Below are positions 8,541-17,258 of a stretch of DNA of 64,000 nucleotides, in pieces. A model generated the notes under the pieces. That model was given only the letters and a program-made list of their open reading frames with translations, was not told the origin of the DNA and ran no database searches. A program made the position numbers and the translations under genes. The stretch comes from Hymenobacter polaris. Its GTDB lineage: Bacteria; Bacteroidota; Bacteroidia; Cytophagales; Hymenobacteraceae. Position 1 is the stretch's first letter. Every line of letters begins with the position of its first letter. Location of the stretch: the NCBI RefSeq assembly GCF_012927305.1, contig NZ_JABBGH010000001.1:1736001-1800000 (forward strand), given 5' to 3'.

Positions 8541-9146
8541 ATGAAAGCCCTCCTGTTTGCCAGCTGCCTAACCCTGGCGGTGCTGCCCATGTGCAAGCCC
8601 GACGCCAGCAAAACCACCACCGATGCGGCGGTTGCCAAGCCCGCCTCACCCGCCGAGCTGCGCGCCCAGTTCGATATTCTGCGCGACTCGGCCACTGCCA
8701 ACTGGCAGCGCATGATGGCCAGCGACGACCAGAAGCTGCGCGACCTGCACGCGCTGTTGGGCGACCTGCGCCAAGTGCCCACCCTCGACAAGCCGCAGCT
8801 GGCCACCCTGCGCCGGGCCGCCGACCGCCTGCCTCGGCAGCGCTACGACCGCCAAACGATGGCTTCCTCGGCCCTCATCGACCGCTACGATGCCGTGCAG
8901 GATTCGGTGCTGAAGGTGGTGTACCCACTGGCCGCACCCGATGGCAACGCGCCCACCGCCGCCGTGCGCAACTACGTAGAGGCCATTCAGGCGGCCGATG
9001 GCAACGTAGTGGCCTACCGCGCCCACTACGATGTGGCCGCCAAGGCCTACAACGCCTACCTGCAAGCGCACGGCCCCGAGCTGGCCAAGCTGGGTGGCCA
9101 GTACGCCAGCCTGCAGCCCCTACCCTTGTTTGAGCTGGGCCGCTAG
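8541..9146 (+). CDS. Hypothetical helical (lipo)protein
   Basis: The 201-residue product has an N-terminal secretion signal (MKALLFASCLTLAVLPMC) with two possible lipidation cysteines, Cys9 and Cys18; neither has an ideal lipobox. The rest is strongly helical, with repeated Ala/Leu/Asp patterns and a YDAVQDSVLKVVYP segment followed by YRAHYDVAAKAYNAYLQ. The last part faintly recalls LemA-type helical bundles, but I would not assign it. It is divergent from thiL and followed by another small lipoprotein gene on the same strand. Confidence 0.65.
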   Translation: MKALLFASCLTLAVLPMCKPDASKTTTDAAVAKPASPAELRAQFDILRDSATANWQRMMASDDQKLRDLHALLGDLRQVPTLDKPQLATLRRAADRLPRQRYDRQTMASSALIDRYDAVQDSVLKVVYPLAAPDGNAPTAAVRNYVEAIQAADGNVVAYRAHYDVAAKAYNAYLQAHGPELAKLGGQYASLQPLPLFELGR

Positions 9147-9253
9147 CCGCCCCCTGGGGAAAAGCTTGGTAATAAGGCAGAAAACAGCTACCTTTTAGGG
9201 GCCAAAACGCTTGGCTCACACAGGCCACCGGTCTTTTCATCCCTTCTACCCTT

Positions 9254-9415
9254 ATGCAAGCACTACTACCCTACGCCCGCCTGGCGGCGCTGGCCGCCCT
9301 CACCAGCCTCTCGCTCACCTCGTGCTTCGACCACGATAAAAAGTGCGACCCCAAGCCCAAATGCCCCAGCAAAACGACGACCACAACCACCCCTTCGGCG
9401 GGCGGCGACAAGTAA
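9254..9415 (+). CDS. Small lipoprotein, 53 residues
   Basis: A short reading frame, ATG 9254 to TAA 9413-9415, encodes a clear lipoprotein signal with SLTSC (Cys24). A short charged tail follows (DHDKKCDPKPKC), then a Thr-rich stretch and SAGGDK. It follows the 8541 gene on the same strand. The short mature part with three cysteines has no recognisable domain. The lipobox and the hydrophobic stretch before it argue for a real gene. Bacteroidota genomes often encode such tiny lipoproteins of unknown role. Confidence 0.6.
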   Translation: MQALLPYARLAALAALTSLSLTSCFDHDKKCDPKPKCPSKTTTTTTPSAGGDK

Positions 9416-9467
9416 GCTCAGTGCTGGCGGCCACTCAGTAGCAGCTAAACAGCACCAGCGGCGCAGC

Positions 9468-10610
9468 CTAGTCCGGTAAAGCATCAGGCTGCTCGGAGCT
9501 TTCGGCCTGGTCCTCAGCTTCTTTAGCCTTTTGCTCAATAAGTGGCAGCAGCTCGCGCACGTCGGGGTGCTGGTTGTTGAGGATGATGACGGAAAAGGCG
9601 TGGGGCTCGCCCTCGCGCTTTTCCATGCGCACCACGCCATCATCGCGCAGCTGGGTAAGCAGCTGGCGACGCTCCCAGTCGGGCAGCTCGGGTAGCACGT
9701 CGGTGAGGCGGCGCAGAAAGGGGCTGGCCCAAATTTCGGGCGGGCCGGCCTGCTGGCTGCCGTAGCGCTGCACTTGCTCCAGCAGGTATTCGAGGCAGCG
9801 GCGGGCGTTGTCGCTCAGCACCCGCCGGATGGGAGCAAATGCCGCTGCCTCGCCGGGCGCCCCCTCGGGGCCGGGCGGGGCATGGTAGGGCGCGGCCGCG
9901 TCGGCCACCTGGCTGCCATCGGCGGGGGGGGCTAGGGGCGGTGGGCTACTGGCTCCGTGCAAGGCAGCGGGACGGGCACTTAGCGCGCCGGCCTGGGCCT
10001 GCTGGCGTTGGCGCCGAATTTGCTCGCCCCGCGCCAGGCGGGCGGCGCGGTGGTCTTCCAGGGTTTGCAGGCGCTCGGGAGGCAGCAGGCCGCGGGCGTC
10101 AATGAAGTGCTCCTGGCCCAGCATTTGCAGCAAATCGCCCGACACGCTCTCGCGGAAGCCCACTACCTGCACTTGCCGGGCCTGGCGGCGCAGGTGCTGA
10201 ATAACGGGAATGTAGTCGCGGTCGCCGGCCACCAGCACGAAGGTGCCGATGGCCGGGCGGGTGTAAAATACCTCCAGCGCGTCGATGCAAAGCTGCATGT
10301 CGGCGGCGTTTTTGTGGTCGGTACCCAGCACGTTGCGGGTGCTCACGCCCATGAGGTAGAGCGGTCCCTGGGAACCGGCGGGCAGCTTATCGAAATCGGC
10401 GTAGGCATTGAGTACCAGCGACTCCAGACCGTGGTCGCGCTTTAGCGTGTCGCGCAGCGAGCGCAGCAGGTCGAGCGCGTAGTCGTGCGGGTCCTGGGGG
10501 TCGAGGTAGTGGTTTTTGAGAAAGTAGTAGACGTTCTCAAAATCAATAAAAACGGCGGCGTAAGCAGGAGCCCCGACCGGCGGGACGGCAGTGGCGTTCG
10601 GAATAAGCAT
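9468..10610 (-). CDS. NYN-domain ribonuclease-like protein with C-terminal OST-HTH/LOTUS-like domain
   Basis: The 380-residue protein has an N-terminal NYN (PIN-like) domain of about 165 residues. Conserved acidic sites are Asp23 and Glu25 in FIDFENVYYFL, the Asp residues of NAADMQLCIDAL, and LVAGDRDYIPV. A Gln/Arg/Ala/Pro-rich linker follows (about 195-255). The C-terminus (about 265-355) looks winged-helix, with ARRCLEYLLEQV, LRRLTDVLPEL and LLTQLRDDGVVRME, like the OST-HTH domains often fused to NYN nucleases. The last residues are acidic. It probably acts on RNA in the cytoplasm. The C-terminal domain call is less certain than the NYN call. It is a single gene. Confidence 0.8.
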   Translation of the reverse strand: MLIPNATAVPPVGAPAYAAVFIDFENVYYFLKNHYLDPQDPHDYALDLLRSLRDTLKRDHGLESLVLNAYADFDKLPAGSQGPLYLMGVSTRNVLGTDHKNAADMQLCIDALEVFYTRPAIGTFVLVAGDRDYIPVIQHLRRQARQVQVVGFRESVSGDLLQMLGQEHFIDARGLLPPERLQTLEDHRAARLARGEQIRRQRQQAQAGALSARPAALHGASSPPPLAPPADGSQVADAAAPYHAPPGPEGAPGEAAAFAPIRRVLSDNARRCLEYLLEQVQRYGSQQAGPPEIWASPFLRRLTDVLPELPDWERRQLLTQLRDDGVVRMEKREGEPHAFSVIILNNQHPDVRELLPLIEQKAKEAEDQAESSEQPDALPD

Positions 10611-10955
10611 TTAACTGAATAAAAAGCGGCGCCAGCCCAGCCACGAAAGCCAAGCCAGCGGCAGGTAGCAAGCGTAGGGCAAAGGTCGGAACGGTATCCG
10701 GGCCGGGGCATGAGCGCTGCCTGAAAAACCGGAACACCTTCTAAAATCCACCCATTTTCCAACCGAAACCACTATTGAAAGGGCTTCATCGTCCGCCTGT
10801 TATTGCTTTTTAAGCCCGCTAACCAACTTTTCGCTCCTCCGGTGCCCGAAACCCAGGCAGCCTGTTCTGTACCCACCAGGCCGGCCTAGGGTTGCTTTGC
10901 TAGCTTACCGCTATTACTGGTCTCAGTTCCTGCCGGGGTATTTAGCGCGGGGCGC
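10611..10955. other. Intergenic region, 345 bp
   Basis: The stretch lies between the start of the NYN gene and the stop of the DUF1275 gene. A weak promoter-like GACCTTTG for the NYN gene can be read on the minus strand at 10680-10687, and CCTAGG occurs near 10885. I see no supported gene, RNA or repeat. Confidence 0.5.
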
Positions 10956-11600
10956 TCACACGTCTGCGCTGGTTTCCTCGCGCAGCTGGCGGGCGGCCAG
11001 CGCTAGCAGCGCGGCCCCGGCCGCAGCCACCAGCAGCGCCCGCAGCCCTAGGGCCTGCCAGGCCAGCGTACCCGCCCCGGCCCCGGTAGCCAGGCAAAGC
11101 CAGTCGAGCGCCTGGCGGCCCCAGCCGGCGGGCCAGGGCTGGCCGCTGAGGCGGTCGGCCAGGCCGGTGCCCACCTTCACCAGCGTGCCCGTCACGTAGG
11201 TGAGGCTGAGCGCGGTGCGGCCGGCTTGGTGCACGGCCGCGTTGAGCACGCCCATACCGAGCGCCAGCAGCCCTAGGGCCAACGGCCCGGCCGCTGCCGC
11301 CGCCAGCAGCCCCGCCACCACGGCCAGCACCAGCGCCGCCGGCCGGCGGCTGCCTGCGCGCCGCAGCCAACTGCCCAGCACCACGCCGGCCACAAACAGC
11401 CCCAGCACCGGGGCCAGCAACTGCACCTCGGGCCAGTGGCCGCGGGCTACTGCCACGCCCAGCGCCGTGGTGTTGCCACTCATAAACGACACGTATACTT
11501 TCTTGAATTGCAGGTAGCTTACGCCATCGGTAAAGCCCGCCAGCATCACTACAGCCAGAGCCAGGCGACTAGTAGCGGGCGTAGATTCTTCGTTGGCCAT
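10956..11600 (-). CDS. DUF1275 (YoaK-like) membrane protein
   Basis: The 214-residue protein shows the DUF1275 signature near its N-terminus: AGFTDGVSYLQFKKVYVSFM, SGNTTALG and later LSLTYVTGTLVKVG. About six hydrophobic segments rich in Ala, Gly and Leu span the membrane. The family is widespread; some members are suggested transporters, but no substrate is established. I chose ATG 11600; upstream residues would have to be read through the promoter region and the end of the next gene. A TATTTTG box ends 4 bases before the ATG. It sits 44 bases downstream of the GT9 gene on the same strand. Confidence 0.85.
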   Translation of the reverse strand: MANEESTPATSRLALAVVMLAGFTDGVSYLQFKKVYVSFMSGNTTALGVAVARGHWPEVQLLAPVLGLFVAGVVLGSWLRRAGSRRPAALVLAVVAGLLAAAAAGPLALGLLALGMGVLNAAVHQAGRTALSLTYVTGTLVKVGTGLADRLSGQPWPAGWGRQALDWLCLATGAGAGTLAWQALGLRALLVAAAGAALLALAARQLREETSADV

Positions 11601-11604
11601 GCGG

Positions 11605-11611
11605 CAAAATA
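11605..11611 (-). promoter_or_regulatory. Promoter -7-like box TATTTTG
   Basis: One base shorter than TAnnTTTG. It ends 4 bases before the ATG at 11600, a spacing that would give a leaderless transcript. Confidence 0.35.
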
Positions 11612-11644
11612 CGGGGCGGCCAGGCGCTTGGTAGTGGCCATGGG

Positions 11645-12976
11645 TCAGCCGCGCGCCGCGGGCAGCAGGGCCTGGGCGGCGGCCAGCGCCCGGCTCACCG
11701 TAATGGTTTGAATGGCCGGGTCGCGGACGGGCGGGCGGAAGTCGCCCTGGGCAAAGCGCGCCTCCTGGCTGGGCGGAAACAGGCAGCTGCACGGCGCCCG
11801 CAGCAGGGCCGGCGGGTAGGGAAAGAACTTGCCGTAGTTCTCGCCCATCAGCAGCACCAGCGTGGGCGTGCCGGCCTGCACGGCGAAGTGCGCGGCGGCG
11901 GTGTCGTTGCTAGCTACCAGGCTGGCGCCGGCCAGCAGCGCCGCCAGGCCCGGCAGGTCGGTGCGCCCGCAGCGGTCGTCGAGGGGCACGGCGGGGCCGG
12001 CCTTTTGCCGAATGCGGCGTCCTAGGGGCTCGTCGGCCGGGCTGCCCGCCAGCACCAGCCGGTAGGCGGCCCCGTAGTGCTGGTGCAGCTGCCGGGCCAG
12101 CTGGGCAAACGCAGTGGGGGGCCACTGTTTTTGCCGGGCGCTGGCCCCCGCAAACAGTACTAGGTAGGGCCCGGCTGCTGCTTCGGCGGCGCCGGCGGCC
12201 ATTGCGCTGGCTGGCAGCCCTAGGGGGGCATACGGCCGCATAGCCTGCGCCAGATGCTCGTCGGTAGCCTGGGGCGGCAATAGCGCGGGCCAAGTGGGCG
12301 CGCCCGGCCCACCGGACGCGGGGCCCGCCAGCAACTGGCGCCAACCGGCAAAAAACTCGCCGTTGCGCACGTACTCGAAGCGCGTTTCGGGGGCGCGGGG
12401 CAGCAGGTGCGAGTAGCCGGCGTTGAGGGTTTCAAACCACGGCCCGCTCAGGTTGGCATCAGTGCTGGCTATCCGCAGGGGGGCACGCAGAAAGCGGATG
12501 AAATTTTCGAGCGCCGGCTCGCGCACGTGCAACGGATTGATTACCTGACCAATGCCTAGGGCCCCTACCCTGCTCAATACCTCGGCCCGGTAGGCTAGGT
12601 CGCGCCCGAAGCGGCTTGTGTTCACGGCCAGTAGCTCGTCGATGCAGTCGGCATCCCAGGCTTGGGCCAGGGGAGCCCACAGGGCGTTGGCCAGCAGCGT
12701 CAGGCGCTGGCCCCGGCTGTGCACCTCGGCCGCCAGCTGCCGCAGCCAGGGCCGAAACAACAGGTAGTCGCCAATCGAGTCAGTGCGCAGCACCAGCACC
12801 TGCGCGGCCTCGGGCGGAGCCTGGGCGGCCAGGGCCGCCGCGTCGGTGCGGTCGAGGGCGGCGCGGCGCGGTAGCTCGCGCCGCTGGCGGCGATACAATC
12901 GGAAACGGGCGAGCAACAAGCCAAACACAGCCGCAAGATTAAGGCTTAACGCGTAGTGGGGAGTGCGTAACGCCAA
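11645..12976 (-). CDS. Glycosyltransferase family 9 (heptosyltransferase-like)
   Basis: The 443-residue protein matches ADP-heptose:LPS heptosyltransferase-type GT9 enzymes: VLVLRTDSIGDYLLFRPWL at about residue 60, the donor-site segment LVLFAGASARQKQWPP, LVLAGSPADE, and LVASNDTAAAHFAVQAGTPT followed by LLMGEN. It probably adds a sugar to lipopolysaccharide core or another surface glycan at the inner membrane. The start is uncertain: the upstream-most option is a TTG at 12976 inside the loop of a 75-bp palindrome, and a GTG at 12928 is an alternative that would leave the palindrome outside the gene. Base composition is typical of the window. Confidence 0.85.
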   Translation of the reverse strand: MALRTPHYALSLNLAAVFGLLLARFRLYRRQRRELPRRAALDRTDAAALAAQAPPEAAQVLVLRTDSIGDYLLFRPWLRQLAAEVHSRGQRLTLLANALWAPLAQAWDADCIDELLAVNTSRFGRDLAYRAEVLSRVGALGIGQVINPLHVREPALENFIRFLRAPLRIASTDANLSGPWFETLNAGYSHLLPRAPETRFEYVRNGEFFAGWRQLLAGPASGGPGAPTWPALLPPQATDEHLAQAMRPYAPLGLPASAMAAGAAEAAAGPYLVLFAGASARQKQWPPTAFAQLARQLHQHYGAAYRLVLAGSPADEPLGRRIRQKAGPAVPLDDRCGRTDLPGLAALLAGASLVASNDTAAAHFAVQAGTPTLVLLMGENYGKFFPYPPALLRAPCSCLFPPSQEARFAQGDFRPPVRDPAIQTITVSRALAAAQALLPAARG

Positions 12977-13017
12977 CTATTGTTTGACGTTACGCACTCC
13001 CCACTACGCGTTAAGCC
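12943..13017. repeat. Perfect 30-bp-arm palindrome
   Basis: Arms 12943-12972 and 12988-13017 are exact complements around a 15-base loop. The sequence contains GGGGAGTGCGTAACG. It lies between the stop of the L,D-transpeptidase-like gene and the start of the GT9 gene, and overlaps the TTG start option of the latter. It differs from the GTCATGCTGAG family. Confidence 0.9.
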
Positions 13018-13026
13018 CTAAAAAAC

Positions 13027-13890
13027 CTAGCCCTGCGAGTTTTCCAGGCCGCTGCTGGGCAGGGCCTGCTGGGCCGTATCGACGTTGAGAAATTTGGAGG
13101 TGTAACCCGCGCCGGTGCGGTTGATGAACAGGCAGCTACCGTCGTGCAGGGCGCTGATAATCTGCGCGTACTGGGCCAGGGGCAGGGCGGGGCAGCCAAG
13201 GCTACGACCCAGGCGGCCGTTCTGGCGAATAAATTCTTCGCTCACGTAGTCGGCGCCGTGCATGACTACCGAGCGGGCAGCGGCGTTGGTGTTAAAGCCC
13301 TCGTCGAGGCCCGTGAGGCGCAGCGACTGGCCGTGCTTACCCTCGTATTCAGTGCCCGTTACGTAAAAGCCGAGGCTGCTCATGTTGCTCTCGTCGGTGT
13401 TCGAGAAGTGCGTGGCCTCGTTCTCGCCCGAATTGTGGCCGTGGGCTACCAGGGTGTGAAACAGCAATTGGTGGGTAGCTAAGTCGAACACCCACAGACG
13501 CTTCTCGATGCTGGGCAAGTCGAAATCGACCACCGCTAGGCGCGACTGGCTGCCGCCGAGCTTGCCGGCCTGCTGCAAGTTGAGATAGCCAGTGAGAGCC
13601 TTCTGAAAAACTTCGTAGCGCAAGCCCTCCTGCTCGGCCCCTAGGCGCTGGTAAAGCTGCCGCGCCGCCCCATCGAACGAGGAAATGGGCGCGGGCACTA
13701 CCTGCTGCGCGGTAGCCACACGCGGCGCCGCCGAGTGGGCGGCCGACTTCAGCAGCGGCCCGGCCACTGGACTAGCCAAAAACAGCGCGGCTACAAACGG
13801 CAGTACCCGGCGCGCCAATTGCTTGGCCCGGCGGTGCAGGCCACGGCGGCGCTGCACTACGCTGGTATGATGGTGAGGATGCGAGTTCAT
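13027..13890 (-). CDS. L,D-transpeptidase catalytic-domain-like (YkuD_2) protein
   Basis: The 287-residue protein has a short basic and His-rich N-terminus, one membrane or signal segment (about 28-50) and a C-terminal murein L,D-transpeptidase-like domain. The catalytic-type motifs are VVMHGADYV with its His and RSLGCPALP with its Cys. The wider family pattern LWVFDLATHQLLFHTLVAHG and NMSSLGFYVTGTEYEGKHG is also present. It is probably periplasmic and acts on, or binds, peptidoglycan. It is a paralogue of the adjacent upstream gene (14027-14851), from which it is separated by 136 bases. The activity of this subfamily is not well established. Confidence 0.85.
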   Translation of the reverse strand: MNSHPHHHTSVVQRRRGLHRRAKQLARRVLPFVAALFLASPVAGPLLKSAAHSAAPRVATAQQVVPAPISSFDGAARQLYQRLGAEQEGLRYEVFQKALTGYLNLQQAGKLGGSQSRLAVVDFDLPSIEKRLWVFDLATHQLLFHTLVAHGHNSGENEATHFSNTDESNMSSLGFYVTGTEYEGKHGQSLRLTGLDEGFNTNAAARSVVMHGADYVSEEFIRQNGRLGRSLGCPALPLAQYAQIISALHDGSCLFINRTGAGYTSKFLNVDTAQQALPSSGLENSQG

Positions 13891-14026
13891 AAGCGTGAGC
13901 TTGGAATAGCCAGTTGGAAATCGCTGAGGCTTGCTTTAACCTTAGTGACTTTCAAGTTACGAAAAAAATCAACTTTGGGTCGGCCATAAGGCGCAAGTTG
14001 CCAAAAAGATTCCGCCCGCCGGGCGC

Positions 14027-14851
14027 CTAGCGCCAGCCGCGCCGGGCAAAGCGCCGGCCCGCCGCCGGCCCATCGAGCCAGCGCGAGGCCAGGCCGGGCC
14101 CACTCAGCAGCAGCAGGCTACCAGTGCGCAGCGTGCTGATAATCTGCTTGTACTGCTCGGGCGGCAGGGCCGGGCAGCCCTGGCTGTAGCCCAGGTGGCC
14201 ATGCGCCTCCACGTAGGCGGGGCTGGCGTAGTCAGCGGCGTGCAGCACCACGTAGCGGTCGAAGGCGTTAGCGTTTTGGCCTTTGTCGAGGCCTAGGAGG
14301 CGGCGCGAGTAGCCGTGCTTGCCGGCGTAGGTGCCCGACGTGCGGTAGAAGCCCAGCGAAGTGCAGTTGGAGCTGGGCTGGTTGGAGAAGCGCCGCGCCC
14401 GCAGGTGGCCCGAGCCCTGCCCGTGCGCCACCAGGCTGTTTTCCAACACCTTGCCTTGCTGCAAATCAATTACCCACAGCCGCTTGGCCGTGTTGGGCAG
14501 GTCCATATCGGCCACGGCCAGCACCCCGCCCCGCTCGATGCGGCCGCTGGGGTGCAGCGTGAGGTAGCCCACGCAGGCCTGCGCCAGCACGGCCGGCCGC
14601 AGCCCCACCGTATCGGAGCCCAGCTGGCTATAAAGCTGCGCAATGGCCTGGCGCAGCGTATCGGGCACGCCCGCCACGGCCGGCACCGGCGTCGGCCGCA
14701 GCGAGTCGGGCAACGAAACCGGCGTAGCGGGGCCGGCGGCAGCCAGCGCCACGCCCGGCCCGGCCGGTTGCGCCACCGACTGGCAGCCCGCCGCCCCCAT
14801 CGCCAGCAGGCCCATTCCTAGGCTAGCAAATGCACGCAAGGCAACCATCAT
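14027..14851 (-). CDS. L,D-transpeptidase catalytic-domain-like (YkuD_2) lipoprotein
   Basis: The 274-residue paralogue of the neighbouring gene has a lipoprotein signal ending MGAAGC in place of a membrane segment. Its catalytic-type motifs are VVLHAADYA (His) and YSQGCPALP (Cys). The family words LWVIDLQQGKVLENSLVAHG and NCTSLGFYRTSGTYAGKHG align with the neighbour. I chose ATG 14851: a TATTTTTG box ends 5 bases before it, and a longer GTG start at 14869 would lie upstream of that box. Both paralogues keep the His and Cys, so both may be active, one inner-membrane-bound and one lipid-anchored. Confidence 0.85.
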   Translation of the reverse strand: MMVALRAFASLGMGLLAMGAAGCQSVAQPAGPGVALAAAGPATPVSLPDSLRPTPVPAVAGVPDTLRQAIAQLYSQLGSDTVGLRPAVLAQACVGYLTLHPSGRIERGGVLAVADMDLPNTAKRLWVIDLQQGKVLENSLVAHGQGSGHLRARRFSNQPSSNCTSLGFYRTSGTYAGKHGYSRRLLGLDKGQNANAFDRYVVLHAADYASPAYVEAHGHLGYSQGCPALPPEQYKQIISTLRTGSLLLLSGPGLASRWLDGPAAGRRFARRGWR

Positions 14852-14856
14852 ACTGC

Positions 14857-14864
14857 CAAAAATA
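14857..14864 (-). promoter_or_regulatory. Promoter -7 box TATTTTTG
   Basis: Exact match to TAnnTTTG, 5 bases before ATG 14851 of the lipoprotein gene. It decides that start and predicts a leaderless message. Confidence 0.5.
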
Positions 14865-14924
14865 AGCACCTAGGGGCTTAGTATGCACTCGGGCCTTGCT
14901 TGCGTACCGTAAATTAAGCTGCTT

Positions 14925-17258
14925 TTAGAAAAACAGACTGGCCGTTGCTTTCACAAAGAAGGGCGTGCCGGGCGTGAAATTCAGCTCGTTTACCGACGTA
15001 GGCTCACCGCGCAGGCGGCTGTCGGTGGCAAACTGGGCCTCGTTCCACTGCACGTTCAGCAGGTTCTGGGCTTGCAGGCCCAGCTGATAGCGCGGGCGGG
15101 TGTAGTTGAGCACCGCATCGAGCAGGAAGTAGCCGCGCGCCCGGATGGCGTTGTCTTCCTGGGCCGGGCGGCTGTCGATGTGGCGGTAGCGCAGGCTAGC
15201 GTTCAGTCCGCTGGGGGCGCGCACGCTCAGGCCCCCGGTGCTGGTGAAGGTGGGCGCCAGCGGAATGTAGTTTTCGCCCTCGGGCGCCTGCACCAGCCGG
15301 CCGTGGCTGAAGTTGAAGTCGCCGTCGGCAAACAGCCAGCTCACTAGCTGCCAGCGCAGCGACACGTCGGCCCCGAAGCGCTGGGTGGGCCCCACGCTCT
15401 CGGTGGTGCCTTCGTCGCCCGAGTACACCAGCTCGTCTTGCAGGCGCAGGGTCCAGAAAGCGGCGTTCACCACCAGGCTGGGCACGGGCTTGAAGGTGCT
15501 GCCCACCTCGGCGCCGGCGGCGCGGGGCAGCGCCTGGAAGCTGCCGCTGCCCTGCACCACGCCGCGCGCATCGTTGGAGTGGAACCCTAGGCCCGAGCGC
15601 ACAAATAGCTGCACGGCCGGCGACACCTGGTAGTAAAAGTTGAGCTTGGGCGACACCCGGCCGCGCGTCACGCGCCCGCTCAGCGGCACGAAGCCGCCCG
15701 CCGCCGAGTCGGCCCGCTGCCCCCGAAACTGAAACACGAACACGTCGGCCCGCAGGGCGGCGTTCACCGTCAGGCGGTCGGTCAGGGTCAGCGTTTCGTC
15801 GAGGTAGGCGTTGATATTCTGCTCGTAGAGCCGGCCGATGTTAAACGTATCGAGCGGCACGCGCTGCGCCGCGTGGCGCAGCACCAGGCCCGCGTCGTCG
15901 ATGCGGGTGCCCAGGCCCAGCACCGAGTGCAAGGCCTTGCTGCCTAGGTAGTCGTCGCGGTCGTAGGTGCCGGTGTAGCCGTAGATGTTACGGCCGGTAT
16001 CGCGCTGGTTTATCTCGTCGCCATTTACCGGGTCGTTCTTAAAAAAAGTAAAGTTGGAATACAGGTTAAAGAAGTAGTGCGAGTAGTACACCTGCTGGCG
16101 CAGGGTGGCGTCGTGCGGCAACGCCGTAGTGAGGATGGCGTAGGCGTTGCTGCGGTTGGTATTGCCGCCCTCGCTGGGGTCGAGGCTGCCAAATCGTGAG
16201 ATAATTCCTTCGGCTACTGCGCGGTCGGGTATCTGCCCGCTAGCATCCCAGCTGGAAGTGAAGTACGAGCCAAACAGCGTAAGCGAGGTCTTGTCGCTCA
16301 GCTGCCCCACGTACTTGCCTAGGCCATTGAAGCGCTTGAAGTGCTGCGGGTTATCGAAGTACGAGTTGGTAAAATTATACTCGGCGGCCACGTAGGCGCT
16401 TTCCGGCTTTTTCGAAAACAGGTGGTGCGTGCCCAGCAAATCCACCATGGCCAGGGCGCGGTAGGTGTTGAAACGGCCCACTTCCAGCTTCACCTGGCTA
16501 TGGTCAAGGCTGTTCTTGGTCAGAAACTCGCCCGCGCCGGCCGTGGCGAAGTCGCCGAAGCGCGCCGTGTAGGGGCCCTTGTAAATCTTGAGCTGCTCGA
16601 CCGTTTCGGGAATCACGAAGTGGAAATCGGCGTAGCCTTGGCCGTGGGCGTGGCTCACCATGTTCACCGGCAGCCCGTCGAGGCTCACGGCGAAGTCGGT
16701 GCCGTGGTCGGCATCAAAGCCCCGGATGAATATCTGCTCGGCCTTGCCGCCGCCCGCGTGCTGGGCAATGAAGAGGCCCGGCACCAGGCGCAGCAGGTCC
16801 TGGGCCGAGTTCACGGGCCGCAGCGTCTGGTCAATGTGCGAGATGGGGGCCAGCGTCTGGTTGGGGTCGCGGGGCTGGCTCACGGTCACTTCGGCCAGGT
16901 TGAGGGCGGTAGTGGCCAGGCTGGCTTCCACGCCGCGCGTTTCGCCCGCCACCAGCGTCACGGTCTTGGTGTGCGGGCGGTACCCTAGGGCCCCCAGCTG
17001 CAGCCGGTAGGTGCCCGCCGGCAGCCGCAGCAGCCGAAACTGTCCCAGCGCGTCGGTGCTGGTGCCGCCCGGCAGCCCCAGCAGCCCCACGCGCACGCCC
17101 GGCAGCGGCTGGCCCGAGAGCGAATCGGTGACGGTGCCGCGCAGCGCGGCCGGCGCCTGAGCGTGCGCGGCGGCGGCGCGGAGCAGCACCGCCAGCACCA
17201 GCAGCCACGACCGTCGGACGGTCAAAAAACTTCTTTTCAGTACTGAATAATCTTGCAT
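14925..17258 (-). CDS. TonB-dependent outer-membrane receptor with carboxypeptidase-like N-terminal domain
   Basis: The 777-residue protein has a signal peptide (to about residue 34, AAAHAQA) and a CarboxypepD-regulatory-like domain (LRGTVTDSLSGQPLPGVRVG, then GTYRLQLGALGYRPHT). Next come a plug domain (INSAQDLLRLVPGL-type text, IFIRGFDADHGTDF, VEQLKIYKGPYTARFGDFA) and a 22-strand-type barrel ending in the aromatic FFVKATASLFF. It imports a ligand across the outer membrane with TonB energy. It has no SusD partner. It is the last gene of a same-strand block with a Cys-rich membrane peptide, a HupE/UreJ protein, a TPR protein and a DUF4331 protein. The plug His-rich stretch MVSHAHGQGYADFHF could touch a metal ligand, but the ligand is unknown. 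Confidence 0.9.
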   Translation of the reverse strand: MQDYSVLKRSFLTVRRSWLLVLAVLLRAAAAHAQAPAALRGTVTDSLSGQPLPGVRVGLLGLPGGTSTDALGQFRLLRLPAGTYRLQLGALGYRPHTKTVTLVAGETRGVEASLATTALNLAEVTVSQPRDPNQTLAPISHIDQTLRPVNSAQDLLRLVPGLFIAQHAGGGKAEQIFIRGFDADHGTDFAVSLDGLPVNMVSHAHGQGYADFHFVIPETVEQLKIYKGPYTARFGDFATAGAGEFLTKNSLDHSQVKLEVGRFNTYRALAMVDLLGTHHLFSKKPESAYVAAEYNFTNSYFDNPQHFKRFNGLGKYVGQLSDKTSLTLFGSYFTSSWDASGQIPDRAVAEGIISRFGSLDPSEGGNTNRSNAYAILTTALPHDATLRQQVYYSHYFFNLYSNFTFFKNDPVNGDEINQRDTGRNIYGYTGTYDRDDYLGSKALHSVLGLGTRIDDAGLVLRHAAQRVPLDTFNIGRLYEQNINAYLDETLTLTDRLTVNAALRADVFVFQFRGQRADSAAGGFVPLSGRVTRGRVSPKLNFYYQVSPAVQLFVRSGLGFHSNDARGVVQGSGSFQALPRAAGAEVGSTFKPVPSLVVNAAFWTLRLQDELVYSGDEGTTESVGPTQRFGADVSLRWQLVSWLFADGDFNFSHGRLVQAPEGENYIPLAPTFTSTGGLSVRAPSGLNASLRYRHIDSRPAQEDNAIRARGYFLLDAVLNYTRPRYQLGLQAQNLLNVQWNEAQFATDSRLRGEPTSVNELNFTPGTPFFVKATASLFF

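Noticed and set aside
8342..8806. N-terminal extension of thiL by 155 residues
   Set aside because: Extension is low-complexity and would overlap the divergent 8541 gene; ATG 8341 matches the family start.
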